NCBI GenBank assembly: GCA_009698615.1
Contig: WLPU01000008.1
Coordinates: 1 to 64,000, forward strand
Source of the DNA: Actinomycetota bacterium
Lineage (GTDB): Bacteria > Actinomycetota > Actinomycetes > Nanopelagicales > Nanopelagicaceae
Length of the DNA stretch: 64,000 bases
Direction: 5' to 3'
Shown here: positions 1 to 11,119 of the stretch, one piece after another
Numbering within the stretch: the first letter of the stretch is position 1
Layout of the letters: each line of letters opens with the position of its first letter
Translations under genes and position numbers: made by a program
The notes under the pieces: model-generated
Seen by the model: the letters and a program-made list of their open reading frames with translations, nothing else
Told to the model about the DNA's origin: nothing
The model's database searches: none

Positions 1-1922
1 TGAGCGGCTTCGAAAATATCTTGCCCATCTAGCAGTAATTCAATCAGTCGCATTTCATGGTGCAAATCCGCGGTCGGAGATTGTCCTCCACGTTGGCCGT
101 GTAAATAAGCCCATTGGCTTCCGGCCAAATCATTACGGGTTTCACCTAAAAGATATAAATCTAGACCGGCTCGATCAAATGCCATGGGTGTGCGCTTTCG
201 TACATCTGCAATAACCCCGAGTACTCCGATCACCGGTGTTGGCAAGATTGCAACATCGCCTGTTTGGTTGTAGAACGAAACATTCCCGCCAGTGACCGGC
301 AAACCCATTTCCAAACATCCATCAGCTAATCCCCGAACGGTTTCAGCAAATTGCCACATCACGCCAGGATCTTCAGGGGATCCAAAGTTAAGACAGTTAG
401 TGACAGCCAATGGGCGCGCACCTGCCGTTGCGATATTTCTTGCAGCTTCGGCAAGTGCCAACTTCGCACCTTCGTAAGGGTTGAGATATGACCAGGATGC
501 ATTTGCATCAGTTGAAATAGCAACTCCGAGGTGCGTTTTTTCATCAATGCGAACCATTCCAGAATCTTCTGGTTGAGATTGAATCGTATTTCCTTGCACG
601 TACTTGTCATATTGAGATGTCACCCATGATTTATCGGCCATATTGGGGCTGGACATTAATTTCAGTACTGCGGCCTTTATCTCACCGTCATTTGTAAGTG
701 CCGGAAACTCTATTTTCTCTGCGTTGGCATGGTCTAGGTAATCAGGTTTTGCAATCGGCCTTTCGTAGACGGGGCCATCGTGGGCAACAGTACGAGGTGG
801 GACATCTACAATAACTTCGTCCTCCCACGTGATAATCAATCGATCTCCATCTGTCACTTCGCCAATAACAGTGACAGTCACATCCCACTTCTTACAAATT
901 TCTAAAAATCGCGCGATTTTTCCAGGTTCGACTATGGCGCACATACGTTCTTGTGATTCGCTCATCAATATTTCTTCAGGTGACAGGCTGGGATCACGCA
1001 GTGGAACCGTGTCGAGTGCAACTTTCATTCCGCCAGAACCGCCAGATGCAAGCTCGCTCGTTGCACATGACAAACCAGCACCGCCCAAATCTTGAATACC
1101 AACGACCAAATCTTCAGCAAAAATTTCAAGTGAGCATTCAATCAAGACTTTCTCAGTGAATGGATCTCCCACTTGCACGCTCGGACGTTTTGCTGGACCA
1201 GTTGCTCCAAATGTTTCACTTGCAAGTACTGAAACACCGCCAATTCCATCTCCGCCAGTTTTTGCACCAAATAACACAACTAAATTTCCAGGACCTGATG
1301 CCTTCGCCAACTTAATCTGATCATGGCGCATCACACCAACACAGAGTGCATTTACTAATGGATTGCCTGCGTAAGTCTCATCAAAAACAATCTCTCCACC
1401 GATATTTGGTAGGCCCAAACAATTTCCGTATCCGCCAATTCCTGCGACGACTCCCGGCAGAACGCGGCGGGTGTCCGGCGCATCAGCTGGTCCAAAACGA
1501 AGTGGATCCATGACAGCAATGGGGCGAGCCCCCATGGTTAAAATGTCGCGCACGATCCCGCCCACTCCTGTTGCCGCTCCTTGATAAGGCTCTATAAACG
1601 ATGGGTGGTTGTGAGATTCAATTTTGAAAGTCACCGCATAGCCTTGGCCCACGTCCACAACTCCGGCATTTTCACCGATTCCTACTAGCAGTGCATCGCT
1701 TTTGGGAGCCTTCTCGCCAAATTGTTTCAAATGCACTTTCGATGATTTATATGAACAATGCTCTGACCACATCACCGAATACATAGCTAGTTCACTCGAT
1801 GTTGGGCGACGGCCCAAAATCTCCTTAATTCGTTGATACTCACCGGCTTTGAGACCTAGCTCTGCAAAAGGTTGTTGCCGCTCTGGCGTACTTTTCGCGT
1901 TCGCGACTGTGTCCAGGGTCAT
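1..1922 (-). CDS. purL: Phosphoribosylformylglycinamidine synthase large subunit PurL (3' end cut by window)
   Basis: Converts FGAR, ATP and glutamine-derived ammonia to FGAM in purine synthesis, in a complex with PurS and PurQ. The frame is open from the ATG at 1922 to the left edge, giving 640 residues; small-type PurL is usually about 720-780, so the C-terminus lies outside. The N-terminal motif '[10 protein letters not shown]' (about residues 53-62) is typical of the family. The ATG follows the purQ stop by 4 bases, and the SD-like stretch lies inside the end of purQ, which suggests translational coupling. Plus-strand frames here are shadows. Confidence 0.96.
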   Translation of the reverse strand, partial: MTLDTVANAKSTPERQQPFAELGLKAGEYQRIKEILGRRPTSSELAMYSVMWSEHCSYKSSKVHLKQFGEKAPKSDALLVGIGENAGVVDVGQGYAVTFKIESHNHPSFIEPYQGAATGVGGIVRDILTMGARPIAVMDPLRFGPADAPDTRRVLPGVVAGIGGYGNCLGLPNIGGEIVFDETYAGNPLVNALCVGVMRHDQIKLAKASGPGNLVVLFGAKTGGDGIGGVSVLASETFGATGPAKRPSVQVGDPFTEKVLIECSLEIFAEDLVVGIQDLGGAGLSCATSELASGGSGGMKVALDTVPLRDPSLSPEEILMSESQERMCAIVEPGKIARFLEICKKWDVTVTVIGEVTDGDRLIITWEDEVIVDVPPRTVAHDGPVYERPIAKPDYLDHANAEKIEFPALTNDGEIKAAVLKLMSSPNMADKSWVTSQYDKYVQGNTIQSQPEDSGMVRIDEKTHLGVAISTDANASWSYLNPYEGAKLALAEAARNIATAGARPLAVTNCLNFGSPEDPGVMWQFAETVRGLADGCLEMGLPVTGGNVSFYNQTGDVAILPTPVIGVLGVIADVRKRTPMAFDRAGLDLYLLGETRNDLAGSQWAYLHGQRGGQSPTADLHHEMRLIELLLDGQDIFEAA

Positions 1923-1926
1923 TTCT

Positions 1927-2595
1927 TTACTTCACCATCGAACTTAACGCAGATGTAAAGAACGCCAAGCCATCAGCGGTAGGACCAGTCAATGAGTCAA
2001 TCGCGTGTTCTGGATGTGGCATCAGTCCAACAATATTTCCCTTAGCATTTGAAATACCGGCTATCAGATTGCGAGATCCGTTGGGATTCTTGCCTACATA
2101 GCGAGCAACGATTTGACCCTCAGATTCTAGTTGGGTCAAAGTCTTATCATCACATTGAAATGATCCTTCGCCATTTTTTAGCGGGATAACAATCTCTTGG
2201 CCTCCTTCAAAATTACTCGTCCAAGCGGTATTTGTATTTTCGATTGCAATTCTTTGCGGGGTGCAAAGGAAATGTAAATCCTTGTTGCGCGTTAGCGCGC
2301 CAGGAAGAAGATGCGACTCGCACAATATTTGAAACCCATTACAGATTCCCAGAAGAGGCATTCCAGTTTTGGCTCGCTCAATAATCGAAGTCATCACAGG
2401 AGCAAAACGCGAGATCGCCCCACATCGCAAATAATCTCCGTAAGAAAATCCTCCAGGAAGGATTACGGCATCTACGCTTTGTAAATCTTCATCGCCGTGC
2501 CAGAGCGAAATCGCCTGACCGCCCGCCGCGCGGACCGCCCGTGCTGCATCACGGTCATCGAGCGATCCAGGAAAAGTTACAACGCCAACTTTCAT
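1927..2595 (-). CDS. purQ: FGAM synthase glutaminase subunit PurQ
   Basis: Class I glutamine amidotransferase that supplies ammonia to PurL. The 222 residues match the family length. The nucleophile is Cys85 in 'GICNGFQIL', and the His/Glu pair sits in 'MPHPEH' near residues 192-197. It starts directly after the purS stop (TAG then ATG with no spacer) and ends 4 bases before purL. Separate purS, purQ and purL genes are the Gram-positive/actinobacterial arrangement, unlike the fused enterobacterial PurL. Confidence 0.97.
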   Translation of the reverse strand: MKVGVVTFPGSLDDRDAARAVRAAGGQAISLWHGDEDLQSVDAVILPGGFSYGDYLRCGAISRFAPVMTSIIERAKTGMPLLGICNGFQILCESHLLPGALTRNKDLHFLCTPQRIAIENTNTAWTSNFEGGQEIVIPLKNGEGSFQCDDKTLTQLESEGQIVARYVGKNPNGSRNLIAGISNAKGNIVGLMPHPEHAIDSLTGPTADGLAFFTSALSSMVK

Positions 2596-2841
2596 CTACT
2601 TTTCAACTCTCACGGTGAAGGTTTCGATGACTGGATTAGCAAGCAAAGTTTCTGCTGCTTTCGCCACTTCAGCTAGTTGTGCTGGAGTTGGCTCGCCTTC
2701 AACTTCGATTTCAAAGCGTTTCCCTTGGCGCACTGATTTAGCAAAGGTAAATCCGAGTCGTGGCAACGCCGCACCAACTGCTTGACCCTGCGGATCCAGA
2801 ATCTCAGGCTTTAACATCACGTCAACAATGATCTTTGCCAT
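2596..2841 (-). CDS. purS: FGAM synthase subunit PurS
   Basis: Small 81-residue subunit that bridges PurQ and PurL for ammonia channelling. The protein begins 'MAKIIVDVMLKPEILDPQG', the classical PurS start. The chosen ATG at 2841 has a good SD (AAGGAG) and overlaps the purC stop by one base (TAATG). A longer reading of the same frame up to 3045 runs inside purC and lacks family support. Confidence 0.95.
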   Translation of the reverse strand: MAKIIVDVMLKPEILDPQGQAVGAALPRLGFTFAKSVRQGKRFEIEVEGEPTPAQLAEVAKAAETLLANPVIETFTVRVEK

Positions 2842-3731
2842 TACGCACTCCTTAGGTTGAACTCTGTACCAGTAAGTCTTACGTAAGCATCGCGATATCG
2901 CTGCGATGTCTTTTCTACGATTTCTTGCGGTAATTCTGGCGGAGAAGTTTTGCGATTCCAGCCACTTAAAATTAAGTAATCTCGCAGGAATTGCTTGTCG
3001 AATGAACTCTGGGCCTTGCCCGGTTTCCAGGTAGCGGCATCCCAAAACCGAGACGAGTCAGGTGTTAGGGCTTCATCGCCCAGTGTTATCTCCCCTGTGG
3101 CATCCAGACCAAATTCAAATTTAGTATCTGCCAGGATTATTCCGCAATCTTGTGAAAAATCTGCAGCGGCTTTATAGAGTTTGAGAGTTAAATCGCGAAG
3201 CTTGGCACTTTCGGGGACAAGTTTCTGGGCTTGCCCAAAAGTGATGTTGATGTCGTGATCGCCGACATCTGCTTTGGTTGCTGGTGTAAAAATAGCTTCA
3301 GGCAACTGTGATCCATCCTCTAAACCCTGACCGAGAGAAATTCCGCAAATACTCTGGGACTTCTTGTATTCGCTCCATCCACTTCCTGTGAGATAGCCAC
3401 GTGCAACACATTCAATCGGAAACATTTTTAGAGGTTTCACAACGACTGCACGACCGCGAACCTGCTCTGGAACATCGGTGCTCACTACGTGATTAGGCAC
3501 GATAGCTGAAAGTTTTTCAAACCAAAAAAGGGATAACTGAGTTAAGACTGCTCCCTTACCGATAATTTCTGTCGGTAAGACCCAGTCGAATGCTGATACT
3601 CGATCAGAGGCAACAATTAGAAGTTGACTCAATGAATTGGTGTAAAGATCTCGGACTTTTCCGGTGCGCAAATGAGTCCACCCAAGTATCGCAGGCGCCG
3701 GCGGTGGACCGGCTGGGCCAAATCCGCTCAC
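2841..3731 (-). CDS. purC: SAICAR synthetase PurC
   Basis: Joins aspartate to CAIR to make SAICAR, the eighth step of purine synthesis. The 296 residues fit the family; 'GKVRDLY' (residues 24-30) is the N-terminal nucleotide-binding signature. The start is GTG at 3731 in a GTGA overlap with the purB stop, which argues for coupling. The proline/glycine-rich first 12 residues could mean that a slightly later start is used. Confidence 0.95.
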   Translation of the reverse strand: MSGFGPAGPPPAPAILGWTHLRTGKVRDLYTNSLSQLLIVASDRVSAFDWVLPTEIIGKGAVLTQLSLFWFEKLSAIVPNHVVSTDVPEQVRGRAVVVKPLKMFPIECVARGYLTGSGWSEYKKSQSICGISLGQGLEDGSQLPEAIFTPATKADVGDHDINITFGQAQKLVPESAKLRDLTLKLYKAAADFSQDCGIILADTKFEFGLDATGEITLGDEALTPDSSRFWDAATWKPGKAQSSFDKQFLRDYLILSGWNRKTSPPELPQEIVEKTSQRYRDAYVRLTGTEFNLRSA

Positions 3732-5149
3732 CTAATAGAGCCGGGTTTGTACTGCGCTGCGGCAGGATGCGCGGATGCAATCGCGTCAATGCGACTAACA
3801 ACTCGTGCAATTTGTTGGCGAGCGTCGCCAGTAAATTCAAGGGGCTCGTTAATAAGAGTGTCGAGTGATTTACGGTCAAGTGGAATACGTGGATCTTTTG
3901 CTAAAGCTTCTAGAAGCGAATTTGCTTTTCCATCTCGCATTTCAAGTGCCGCTTTTGTCGAATGTTCCTTAATAACTTCATGCGCCTCTTCGCGGCCCAT
4001 GCCGGATTTAATCGCAGCTATAAGAATTTTTGTAGATGCTAGGAACGGTAGGTAGCGTTCAATTTCTTCAGCAATCACTGCAGGAAATGCGCCAAATTCG
4101 GACACAACTGTCAGCATCGTTTCGAGCAGTCCATCAAGGGCATAGAACGCATCTGGCATTGCAACGCGGCGAACAACGCTGCACGAAACATCGCCTTCGT
4201 TCCATTGGTTTCCCGCAAGTTCTCCAACCATGGAGGCGTATCCGCGTAATACCACCGCAAGACCGTTGATTCGCTCGCATGATCGAGTATTCATTTTATG
4301 CGGCATCGCAGATGAACCCACTTGACCGGCTTTGAAGCCCTCAGTGACTAATTCAGCCCCTGCCATCAAGCGAATACTTGTCGCAAGAGATGAAGGGGCT
4401 GATGCAATCTGAACCAGAGTTGTTACAACATCATAATCAAGTGAGCGTGGATAGATTTGACCAGTCGAATCCAGGATTCGATTAAAGCCCAACTCTGATG
4501 CAATTTGCGTTTCGAGTTTTTGATGGGCTGTTGCTGATCCAAGCAAGTCAATTGAATCTTGAGCAGTGCCCACTGGGCCCTTAATGCCTCGCATTGGGTA
4601 GCGACCCAGAAGTGAATCTAAACGTTCGAATGCAAAAATCATTTCCTCTGCTGTGCTTGCAAAACGTTTTCCGAGGGTAGTTATTTGGGCAGGCACGTTG
4701 TGCGAGCGCCCAGCAATGGGTTGGTCTGCGTATTGCACCGCTCGCTCACCAATTCGAGCAAGGAGCGCCACGGACTTATTGCGGATAATTTCAAGTCCGG
4801 TTCGTATTTGTAGCGCTTCTATATTTTCCGTTATATCGCGGCTTGTCATACCTGCATGAATAACTTCGTGCCCCGCGAGCGCATTAAATTCCTCAATACG
4901 GGCCTTAACATCGTGGCGAGTAATCCTTTCCCGCGCATCAATCGAATCGAGATTTACGTTGTTTAGAACCTTTTCGTAATCTGCAATAACTGATGCGCTA
5001 ATTGAATGCCCTAAAGTGGACTGCGCCTTTGCAACAGCAATCCAAAGTTTTCGCTCTGCAATGATCTTTGCTTCCGGTGCGAATACCTCTCGCATCGCAG
5101 CGGATGCATATCTATCAGCCAGAAGACTCACTGGTGCATTCTCGCGCAT
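3728..5149 (-). CDS. purB: Adenylosuccinate lyase PurB
   Basis: Removes fumarate from SAICAR and from adenylosuccinate, so it acts in both common IMP synthesis and the AMP branch. 473 residues; the fumarase/aspartase superfamily signature 'GSSAMPHKMN' lies around residue 280. The ATG directly follows the purD stop without a spacer. Placement between purD and purC fits a single purine transcript. Confidence 0.96.
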   Translation of the reverse strand: MRENAPVSLLADRYASAAMREVFAPEAKIIAERKLWIAVAKAQSTLGHSISASVIADYEKVLNNVNLDSIDARERITRHDVKARIEEFNALAGHEVIHAGMTSRDITENIEALQIRTGLEIIRNKSVALLARIGERAVQYADQPIAGRSHNVPAQITTLGKRFASTAEEMIFAFERLDSLLGRYPMRGIKGPVGTAQDSIDLLGSATAHQKLETQIASELGFNRILDSTGQIYPRSLDYDVVTTLVQIASAPSSLATSIRLMAGAELVTEGFKAGQVGSSAMPHKMNTRSCERINGLAVVLRGYASMVGELAGNQWNEGDVSCSVVRRVAMPDAFYALDGLLETMLTVVSEFGAFPAVIAEEIERYLPFLASTKILIAAIKSGMGREEAHEVIKEHSTKAALEMRDGKANSLLEALAKDPRIPLDRKSLDTLINEPLEFTGDARQQIARVVSRIDAIASAHPAAAQYKPGSIR

Positions 5150-6361
5150 CTAGTTGCCCTTCTCCGCCACCGACGCATTGAGGGCTATATCGCTGCGGTA
5201 GAAGGTGCCCTGACACTGAATTTGGCTGATCGCACGGTAGGCACGATCGCGCGCTTCCGTGAGATCACTCCCAAGGCCAGTTGCGCTCAATAGCCTTCCA
5301 CCGCCTGCGTAAAAAATATAAGTATCCGTGATAGTCGAAAATTCAGAACCCACGTCAATTGTTTGTGGCGCACTTGGATAGCCATCCGCTGCCAAAACAA
5401 CTGCCACTGCAGAATCATCGCTCCATTCAAGTGTTTCATTTTCTAAATCTCGAGTAGCTGCCTTATAAAGCAAAGTCGCAAGTGGCGTCTTGAGTCGTGG
5501 AATAAGCACCTGTGTTTCTGGATCCCCAAAGCGAACATTGAATTCAATAACGCGAATTCCATGATCGGTGAGCGACAACCCCGCATAGAGCAGCCCTACA
5601 AATGGTGTGCCACGTGCTGCCATCTCCGCAATGATCGGTGCAAGCACTTCACGATGAGTTTGTTCAATGATGTCACTTGGCGCCCACGGTAGAGGCGAGT
5701 AAGCGCCCATCCCACCGGTGTTAGGGCCTTCATCACCATTGAATGCACGTTTGAAATCTTGTGCTGGTTGCATTGCAAGAATCGTCTTGCCGTCAGATAT
5801 TCCAAAAAGTGAAACTTCTGGGCCATCAAGAAACTCTTCAATAACTACCTTCTGGCAACCTAACGCGTGTTCAAGGGCTTCCTTGTAATCATTGGTAACG
5901 ACAACGCCTTTACCGCCTGCCAAGCCATCATCTTTAACGACATAAGGTTTTCCAAATTGAGCAAGAGCTTTTTCGATCTCAGCAGGAGTTGTACACGTTG
6001 CACTCCGCGCAGTTGCAACTCCGGCATCGTGCATAACTTCTTTTGCAAAATTTTTGGATCCCTCTAATTGCGCTGCAGCTTTTGATGGGCCAAAGGTGGC
6101 AATTCCTGCTCTGCGCAGGACATCTGAAACGCCATTAACAAGTGGGAGTTCTGGTCCAACAACGACAAGGTCCACATCAAGTTCTTGTGCAAGGCAGAGA
6201 ATTGCTGCATTATCGGAGATGTCGAGTGGATGCACTTTTGCAATCTGAGCGATGCCAGAATTTCCTGGTGCACAATGGAGCTCGGTCACTTCTAGATCTG
6301 CTTGTAACCCTAGTGCCAGGGCGTGTTCTCTACCGCCGCTACCAACTAGGAGGATTTTCAT
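5150..6361 (-). CDS. purD: Phosphoribosylamine-glycine ligase PurD
   Basis: ATP-grasp ligase joining glycine to phosphoribosylamine (second step of purine synthesis). The 403 residues begin 'MKILLVGSGGREHALALGL', the canonical PurD start, and the ATP-grasp core contains 'VVKDDGLAGGKGVVV'. It starts two bases after the purA stop and runs directly into purB. Confidence 0.97.
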   Translation of the reverse strand: MKILLVGSGGREHALALGLQADLEVTELHCAPGNSGIAQIAKVHPLDISDNAAILCLAQELDVDLVVVGPELPLVNGVSDVLRRAGIATFGPSKAAAQLEGSKNFAKEVMHDAGVATARSATCTTPAEIEKALAQFGKPYVVKDDGLAGGKGVVVTNDYKEALEHALGCQKVVIEEFLDGPEVSLFGISDGKTILAMQPAQDFKRAFNGDEGPNTGGMGAYSPLPWAPSDIIEQTHREVLAPIIAEMAARGTPFVGLLYAGLSLTDHGIRVIEFNVRFGDPETQVLIPRLKTPLATLLYKAATRDLENETLEWSDDSAVAVVLAADGYPSAPQTIDVGSEFSTITDTYIFYAGGGRLLSATGLGSDLTEARDRAYRAISQIQCQGTFYRSDIALNASVAEKGN

Positions 6362-6363
6362 CG

Positions 6364-7650
<1,287 letters not shown>

Positions 7651-7691
7651 TTAAGCCTTTCTGTACTTAGTGAACTAAGCGGGAAGAAAAA

Positions 7692-8726
7692 TTACGCGAG
7701 TAGAGAAGTACCAGTAGAGCGAAGGTCATCGCATGCACGTTGCACACGTGCGGCCATTCCTGCCTCTGCCAACTTGCCCCACGCACGTGGATCGTACGCC
7801 TTCTTGCTTCCAACTTCGCCGTCAATCTTTAAGACACCATCATAATTTTTGAAAACGTGATCAACCACCGGTCTGGTGTATGCATATTGAGTGTCTGTAT
7901 CGATATTCATCTTTACAACACCGTAATCAAGAGCCTCGCGAATTTCGGTCAGAAGCGAGCCGGAACCACCGTGGAATACTAAGTCCATCGGTTTGCTTCC
8001 CTCGGCAAGTCCTAGTTTCTTTACAACAGCATCTTGCAAGGTACGCAAAATCTTTGGTTGCAATACAACGTTACCTGGCTTATAAACACCGTGAACGTTT
8101 CCGAAAGTTGCTGCTACGAGATAGCGGTGCTTAGGATCGCTGCCAAGAGTCTCAATTGTTAGTAGAGCATCTTCTGGGTGAGAGTAAAGCTTGGCGTCAT
8201 GTTTTGCTTCGATTCCATCTTCTTCTCCACCGACGACACCGATCTCAATTTCCAAAATTGTGTGCGCTAATTTTGACTTGGCAAACATCTCTGCTGCAAT
8301 CTTCATATTCTCTGGCATTGAAACTGCAGAGCCATCCCACATGTGAGAATTGAAAAGTGGCGCTTTGCCATCTTTGATGCGTTGTGCACCAAAATCAAGA
8401 AGTGGCCGCATAAATCCATCTAACTTCTCAGCAGGGCAGTGATCTGTGTGAAGAGCAATCTGTACGTTGTAATGCTTTGCAACAACGTGGGAAAATTCTG
8501 CTAACGCCACGGCTCCGTCAACCATGTGCTTGACTGTTGCACCAGATGCATATTCAGCACCGCCCCAAGAAAACTGCAAAATTCCATCTGATTTCGCTTC
8601 TGCAAATCCCCGAAGCGCCGCAACTATTGTCGATGACGATGAAACGTTGATGGCTGGATATGCAAAAGCACCTGCTTTGGCGCGGTCTAACATTTGCGAA
8701 TAAATCTCAGGACTGGCTATTGGCAT
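7692..8726 (-). CDS. fba: Class II fructose-bisphosphate aldolase
   Basis: Zinc-dependent aldolase of glycolysis/gluconeogenesis, splitting fructose-1,6-bisphosphate into DHAP and glyceraldehyde-3-phosphate. Metal-ligand motifs 'HTDHCPAEK' and 'FHGGSGS' are present. I place the start at the ATG at 8726 (344 aa, 'MPIASPEIYSQ'), because GGGAG lies 5 bases upstream of it; a GTG 12 bases earlier would overlap that SD. It is co-directional with purA and could feed the same transcript. Confidence 0.95.
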   Translation of the reverse strand: MPIASPEIYSQMLDRAKAGAFAYPAINVSSSSTIVAALRGFAEAKSDGILQFSWGGAEYASGATVKHMVDGAVALAEFSHVVAKHYNVQIALHTDHCPAEKLDGFMRPLLDFGAQRIKDGKAPLFNSHMWDGSAVSMPENMKIAAEMFAKSKLAHTILEIEIGVVGGEEDGIEAKHDAKLYSHPEDALLTIETLGSDPKHRYLVAATFGNVHGVYKPGNVVLQPKILRTLQDAVVKKLGLAEGSKPMDLVFHGGSGSLLTEIREALDYGVVKMNIDTDTQYAYTRPVVDHVFKNYDGVLKIDGEVGSKKAYDPRAWGKLAEAGMAARVQRACDDLRSTGTSLLA

Positions 8727-8829
8727 TAGGGCTCCCACTGTTTGCGCGGATGTAAATCTCGCATCATGCGCGCCATTGGGCAGATTGGAGGCTTACGGGC
8801 AATTCCACCACATTTTGCCCTCTAACAAC

Positions 8830-8869
8830 AAAATCGCCATACGAATGATTGAGTCCGCATGGCGATTTT
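8830..8869 (-). terminator. Hairpin terminator after the micropeptide gene
   Basis: An 11-base perfect inverted repeat (8830-8840 with 8859-8869, unit AAAATCGCCAT) encloses an 18-base loop. T-rich tracts flank both sides, so it could work in either direction. On the minus strand it lies about 30 bases after the micropeptide stop and before fba, insulating the two. Between it and fba there is a second, shorter inverted repeat (GGGCAA 8797-8802 with TTGCCC 8815-8820) of unknown role. Confidence 0.7.
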
Positions 8870-8897
8870 CTTTTCTTCGGAGCGCTAGCGCCCGCTT

Positions 8898-9008
8898 TTA
8901 GTGCGCAATGGTCGCCAACATCTTGGTCAGGAGCAAAAAGAGCTTGCCTACTAGGGCAGGGCTCGAGAGGATCTTGAGGAATGCGGCAATGAATGCAGCC
9001 AGCGTCAT
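8898..9008 (-). CDS. Hydrophobic 36-residue micropeptide
   Basis: Small frame below usual length cut-offs, from ATG at 9008 to TAA at 8898. The peptide begins 'MTLAAFIAAFLKILSS' and continues with a second apolar stretch containing 'GKLFLLLTKMLATIAH'. It is almost wholly hydrophobic with three lysines and a C-terminal His, and would form one or two short helices in or on the membrane. An SD (AAGGA) stands 4-5 bases before the ATG, and a strong hairpin terminator follows about 30 bases after the stop, so it looks like a complete monocistronic unit. I do not recognise the family. It could be a membrane micropeptide or a toxin-like peptide; no antisense RNA or antitoxin was identified. Confidence 0.6.
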   Translation of the reverse strand: MTLAAFIAAFLKILSSPALVGKLFLLLTKMLATIAH

Positions 9009-9095
9009 GGATTCCTTTCTAACTAATAATCGTTCATGGATAAGGCGGGCAGTCTCACCTATTGAAAGTTCGCCACGTGAGAAAAACAGCTGGCT

Positions 9096-9152
9096 TGTGA
9101 AGAATCTGCCACGGTGAATACCTACCGAAAGTGAGATTGTCAGAGTAATCTC
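9096..9152 (+). promoter_or_regulatory. Possible regulatory elements upstream of acs
   Basis: At 9096-9111 there is a perfect TGTGA half-site with a degenerate second half six bases on (TGCCA instead of TCACA), which could be a weak Crp/GlxR site. At 9133-9152 the pair GAGATT/AATCTC forms a 6-bp inverted repeat ending 8 bases before the acs ATG. Both are weak by themselves; regulation of acs by GlxR is known in corynebacteria. Confidence 0.25.
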
Positions 9153-9160
9153 TGGAAATC

Positions 9161-11119
9161 ATGAGCGATGAGACACTAGAAAATATTCTGAGCGAAACTC
9201 GAACCTTTCCACCGAGTGCTGCCTTCGCTGCTCAAGCTAACGCCCAACCTTCTATTTATGCCCAAGCCGATAAGGATCGCTTGGCGTTTTGGGAGAAACA
9301 AGCAAAAGAATTGTTATGGGATTCGCCTTGGAACACAGTCTTGGAATGGAAACCGCCGTTTGCGAAATGGTTTATTGGTGGAAAAATTAATGCCTCCGTC
9401 AATTGTTTGGATCGCCACGTTAACGAAGGTCGCGGAGATCGCGTTGCCTTCCACTTTGAAGGCGAACCTGGAGATACTCGCACAATTACATACGCCCAAT
9501 TATTGACCGATGTAAAAAAAACAGCTAACGCGCTGACCGAACTCGGTGTGAAATCTGGCGACCGGGTGGCTATTTATATGCCGATGATTCCAGAGGCAGC
9601 AATGGCAATGTTGGCATGCGCACGAATCGGTGCGGCGCACTCGGTAGTTTTCGGCGGGTTTTCTGCAGAAGCACTCCTTTCTCGAATTCAAGATGCTGAC
9701 GCGACCCTAGTTATTACTGCCGACGGCGGATTTAGAAAAGGCAGCGCGTTTGCACTCAAGCCTGCAGTTGATGATGCGCTCAAGGGTTCTACAAATGTCA
9801 AGAAGGTATTAGTAGTTAAGCGCACAGGGCAAGAAACCGCTTGGGATAATGCGCGGGATGTTTGGTGGCACGAGATTGTTGAGCGCCAATCAGCTGAACA
9901 TGTCGCTCAGAGCTTTGATAGTGAACATCCTCTGTTTATTTTGTATACCTCTGGAACCACTGCAAAACCAAAGGGTATTTCCCACACCACCGGTGGATAT
10001 TTAACTCAAGTTGCTTACACCCACAAAATAGTTTTTGATTTGAAACCCGAGACAGATGTCTACTGGTGTACCGCGGACGTCGGGTGGGTTACTGGCCATT
10101 CATACGTCGTTTATGGTCCGCTGATCAATGGCGCGACTCAAGTTATTTATGAAGGTACTCCAGATACTCCTCACAAAGGTCGCATGTTCGAGATCATTGC
10201 TAAATACGGCGTAACTATTTTGTACACCGCACCAACGCTTATCCGCACATGGATGAAGTGGGGCGATGAATTCCCTAATGCCCATAATCTTTCATCTTTG
10301 CGTTTGCTCGGATCGGTGGGAGAACCAATTAATCCAGAAGCATGGATGTGGTACCGAGACATTATTGGCGGCAAGAGATGTCCGATTGTAGATACGTGGT
10401 GGCAAACCGAAACGGGTGCAATCATGATTTCACCTCTGCCAGGAATCACCGCAAGCAAACCTGGTTCTGCAATGCGTCCACTACCCGGGATTAGTGCCCG
10501 CGTTGTTGATAACAACGCCAAGGATGTTGGCAATGGGCATGGCGGCTTCCTCATTCTTGATGAGCCCTGGCCATCAATGTTGCGTGGAATTTGGGGCGAG
10601 CCAGAGCGTTACAAAGAAAGTTATTGGTCGAAATTTAAAGATTTGTACTTTGCCGGAGATGGCGCCAAACTAGATGACGATGGCGCAATTTGGTTGATGG
10701 GCCGCGTTGATGATGTTATGAATGTTTCGGGCCATCGAATCTCAACAACAGAGGTTGAATCTGCGCTCGTGTCTCATGAAGTTGTTGCTGAAGCAGCTGT
10801 TGTTGGCGCTGCCGATCCAATGACGGGGCAAGGCATTGTTGCTTTCGTTATTTTGCGCACTGGTATCGCAAGCGCTCAAGGTGATGCCTTAGTGAAAGAG
10901 TTACGTGACCATGTCACCAAGGAAATTGGTGCTATCGCCCGACCACGCCAAATCATGGTTGTTGCCGAGCTACCAAAAACTCGCAGCGGCAAGATTATGC
11001 GTCGGCTCCTTAAAGATGTGGCAGAAAACCGCGCAGTGGGAGATTCAACAACTTTGGCTGATCCCAACGTAATGAAACTTATTTCAGAGGGGCTTCAGAG
11101 CGCTACTTCGGAAGATTAA
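9161..11119 (+). CDS. acs: Acetyl-CoA synthetase
   Basis: Activates acetate to acetyl-CoA through acetyl-AMP (ANL superfamily). 652 residues is the usual length. The AMP-binding loop 'YTSGTTAKPKG' lies near residue 264, the hinge motif 'GRVDDVMNVSGHR' near 515, and the C-terminal 'PKTRSGKIMRR' carries the catalytic lysine at 611, the residue controlled by acetylation in characterised Acs. The 3' end overlaps the convergent cvpA-like gene by 17 bases. It is monocistronic. Confidence 0.97.
   Translation: MSDETLENILSETRTFPPSAAFAAQANAQPSIYAQADKDRLAFWEKQAKELLWDSPWNTVLEWKPPFAKWFIGGKINASVNCLDRHVNEGRGDRVAFHFEGEPGDTRTITYAQLLTDVKKTANALTELGVKSGDRVAIYMPMIPEAAMAMLACARIGAAHSVVFGGFSAEALLSRIQDADATLVITADGGFRKGSAFALKPAVDDALKGSTNVKKVLVVKRTGQETAWDNARDVWWHEIVERQSAEHVAQSFDSEHPLFILYTSGTTAKPKGISHTTGGYLTQVAYTHKIVFDLKPETDVYWCTADVGWVTGHSYVVYGPLINGATQVIYEGTPDTPHKGRMFEIIAKYGVTILYTAPTLIRTWMKWGDEFPNAHNLSSLRLLGSVGEPINPEAWMWYRDIIGGKRCPIVDTWWQTETGAIMISPLPGITASKPGSAMRPLPGISARVVDNNAKDVGNGHGGFLILDEPWPSMLRGIWGEPERYKESYWSKFKDLYFAGDGAKLDDDGAIWLMGRVDDVMNVSGHRISTTEVESALVSHEVVAEAAVVGAADPMTGQGIVAFVILRTGIASAQGDALVKELRDHVTKEIGAIARPRQIMVVAELPKTRSGKIMRRLLKDVAENRAVGDSTTLADPNVMKLISEGLQSATSED

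Noticed and set aside
829-1159. Plus-strand small frames opposite purL
   Set aside because: They are shadows of the purL coding frame with no SD and no recognisable protein.
2842-3045. N-terminal extension of PurS by 68 residues
   Set aside because: It lies inside purC in another frame; the ATG at 2841 has an SD and gives the standard 81-residue PurS.
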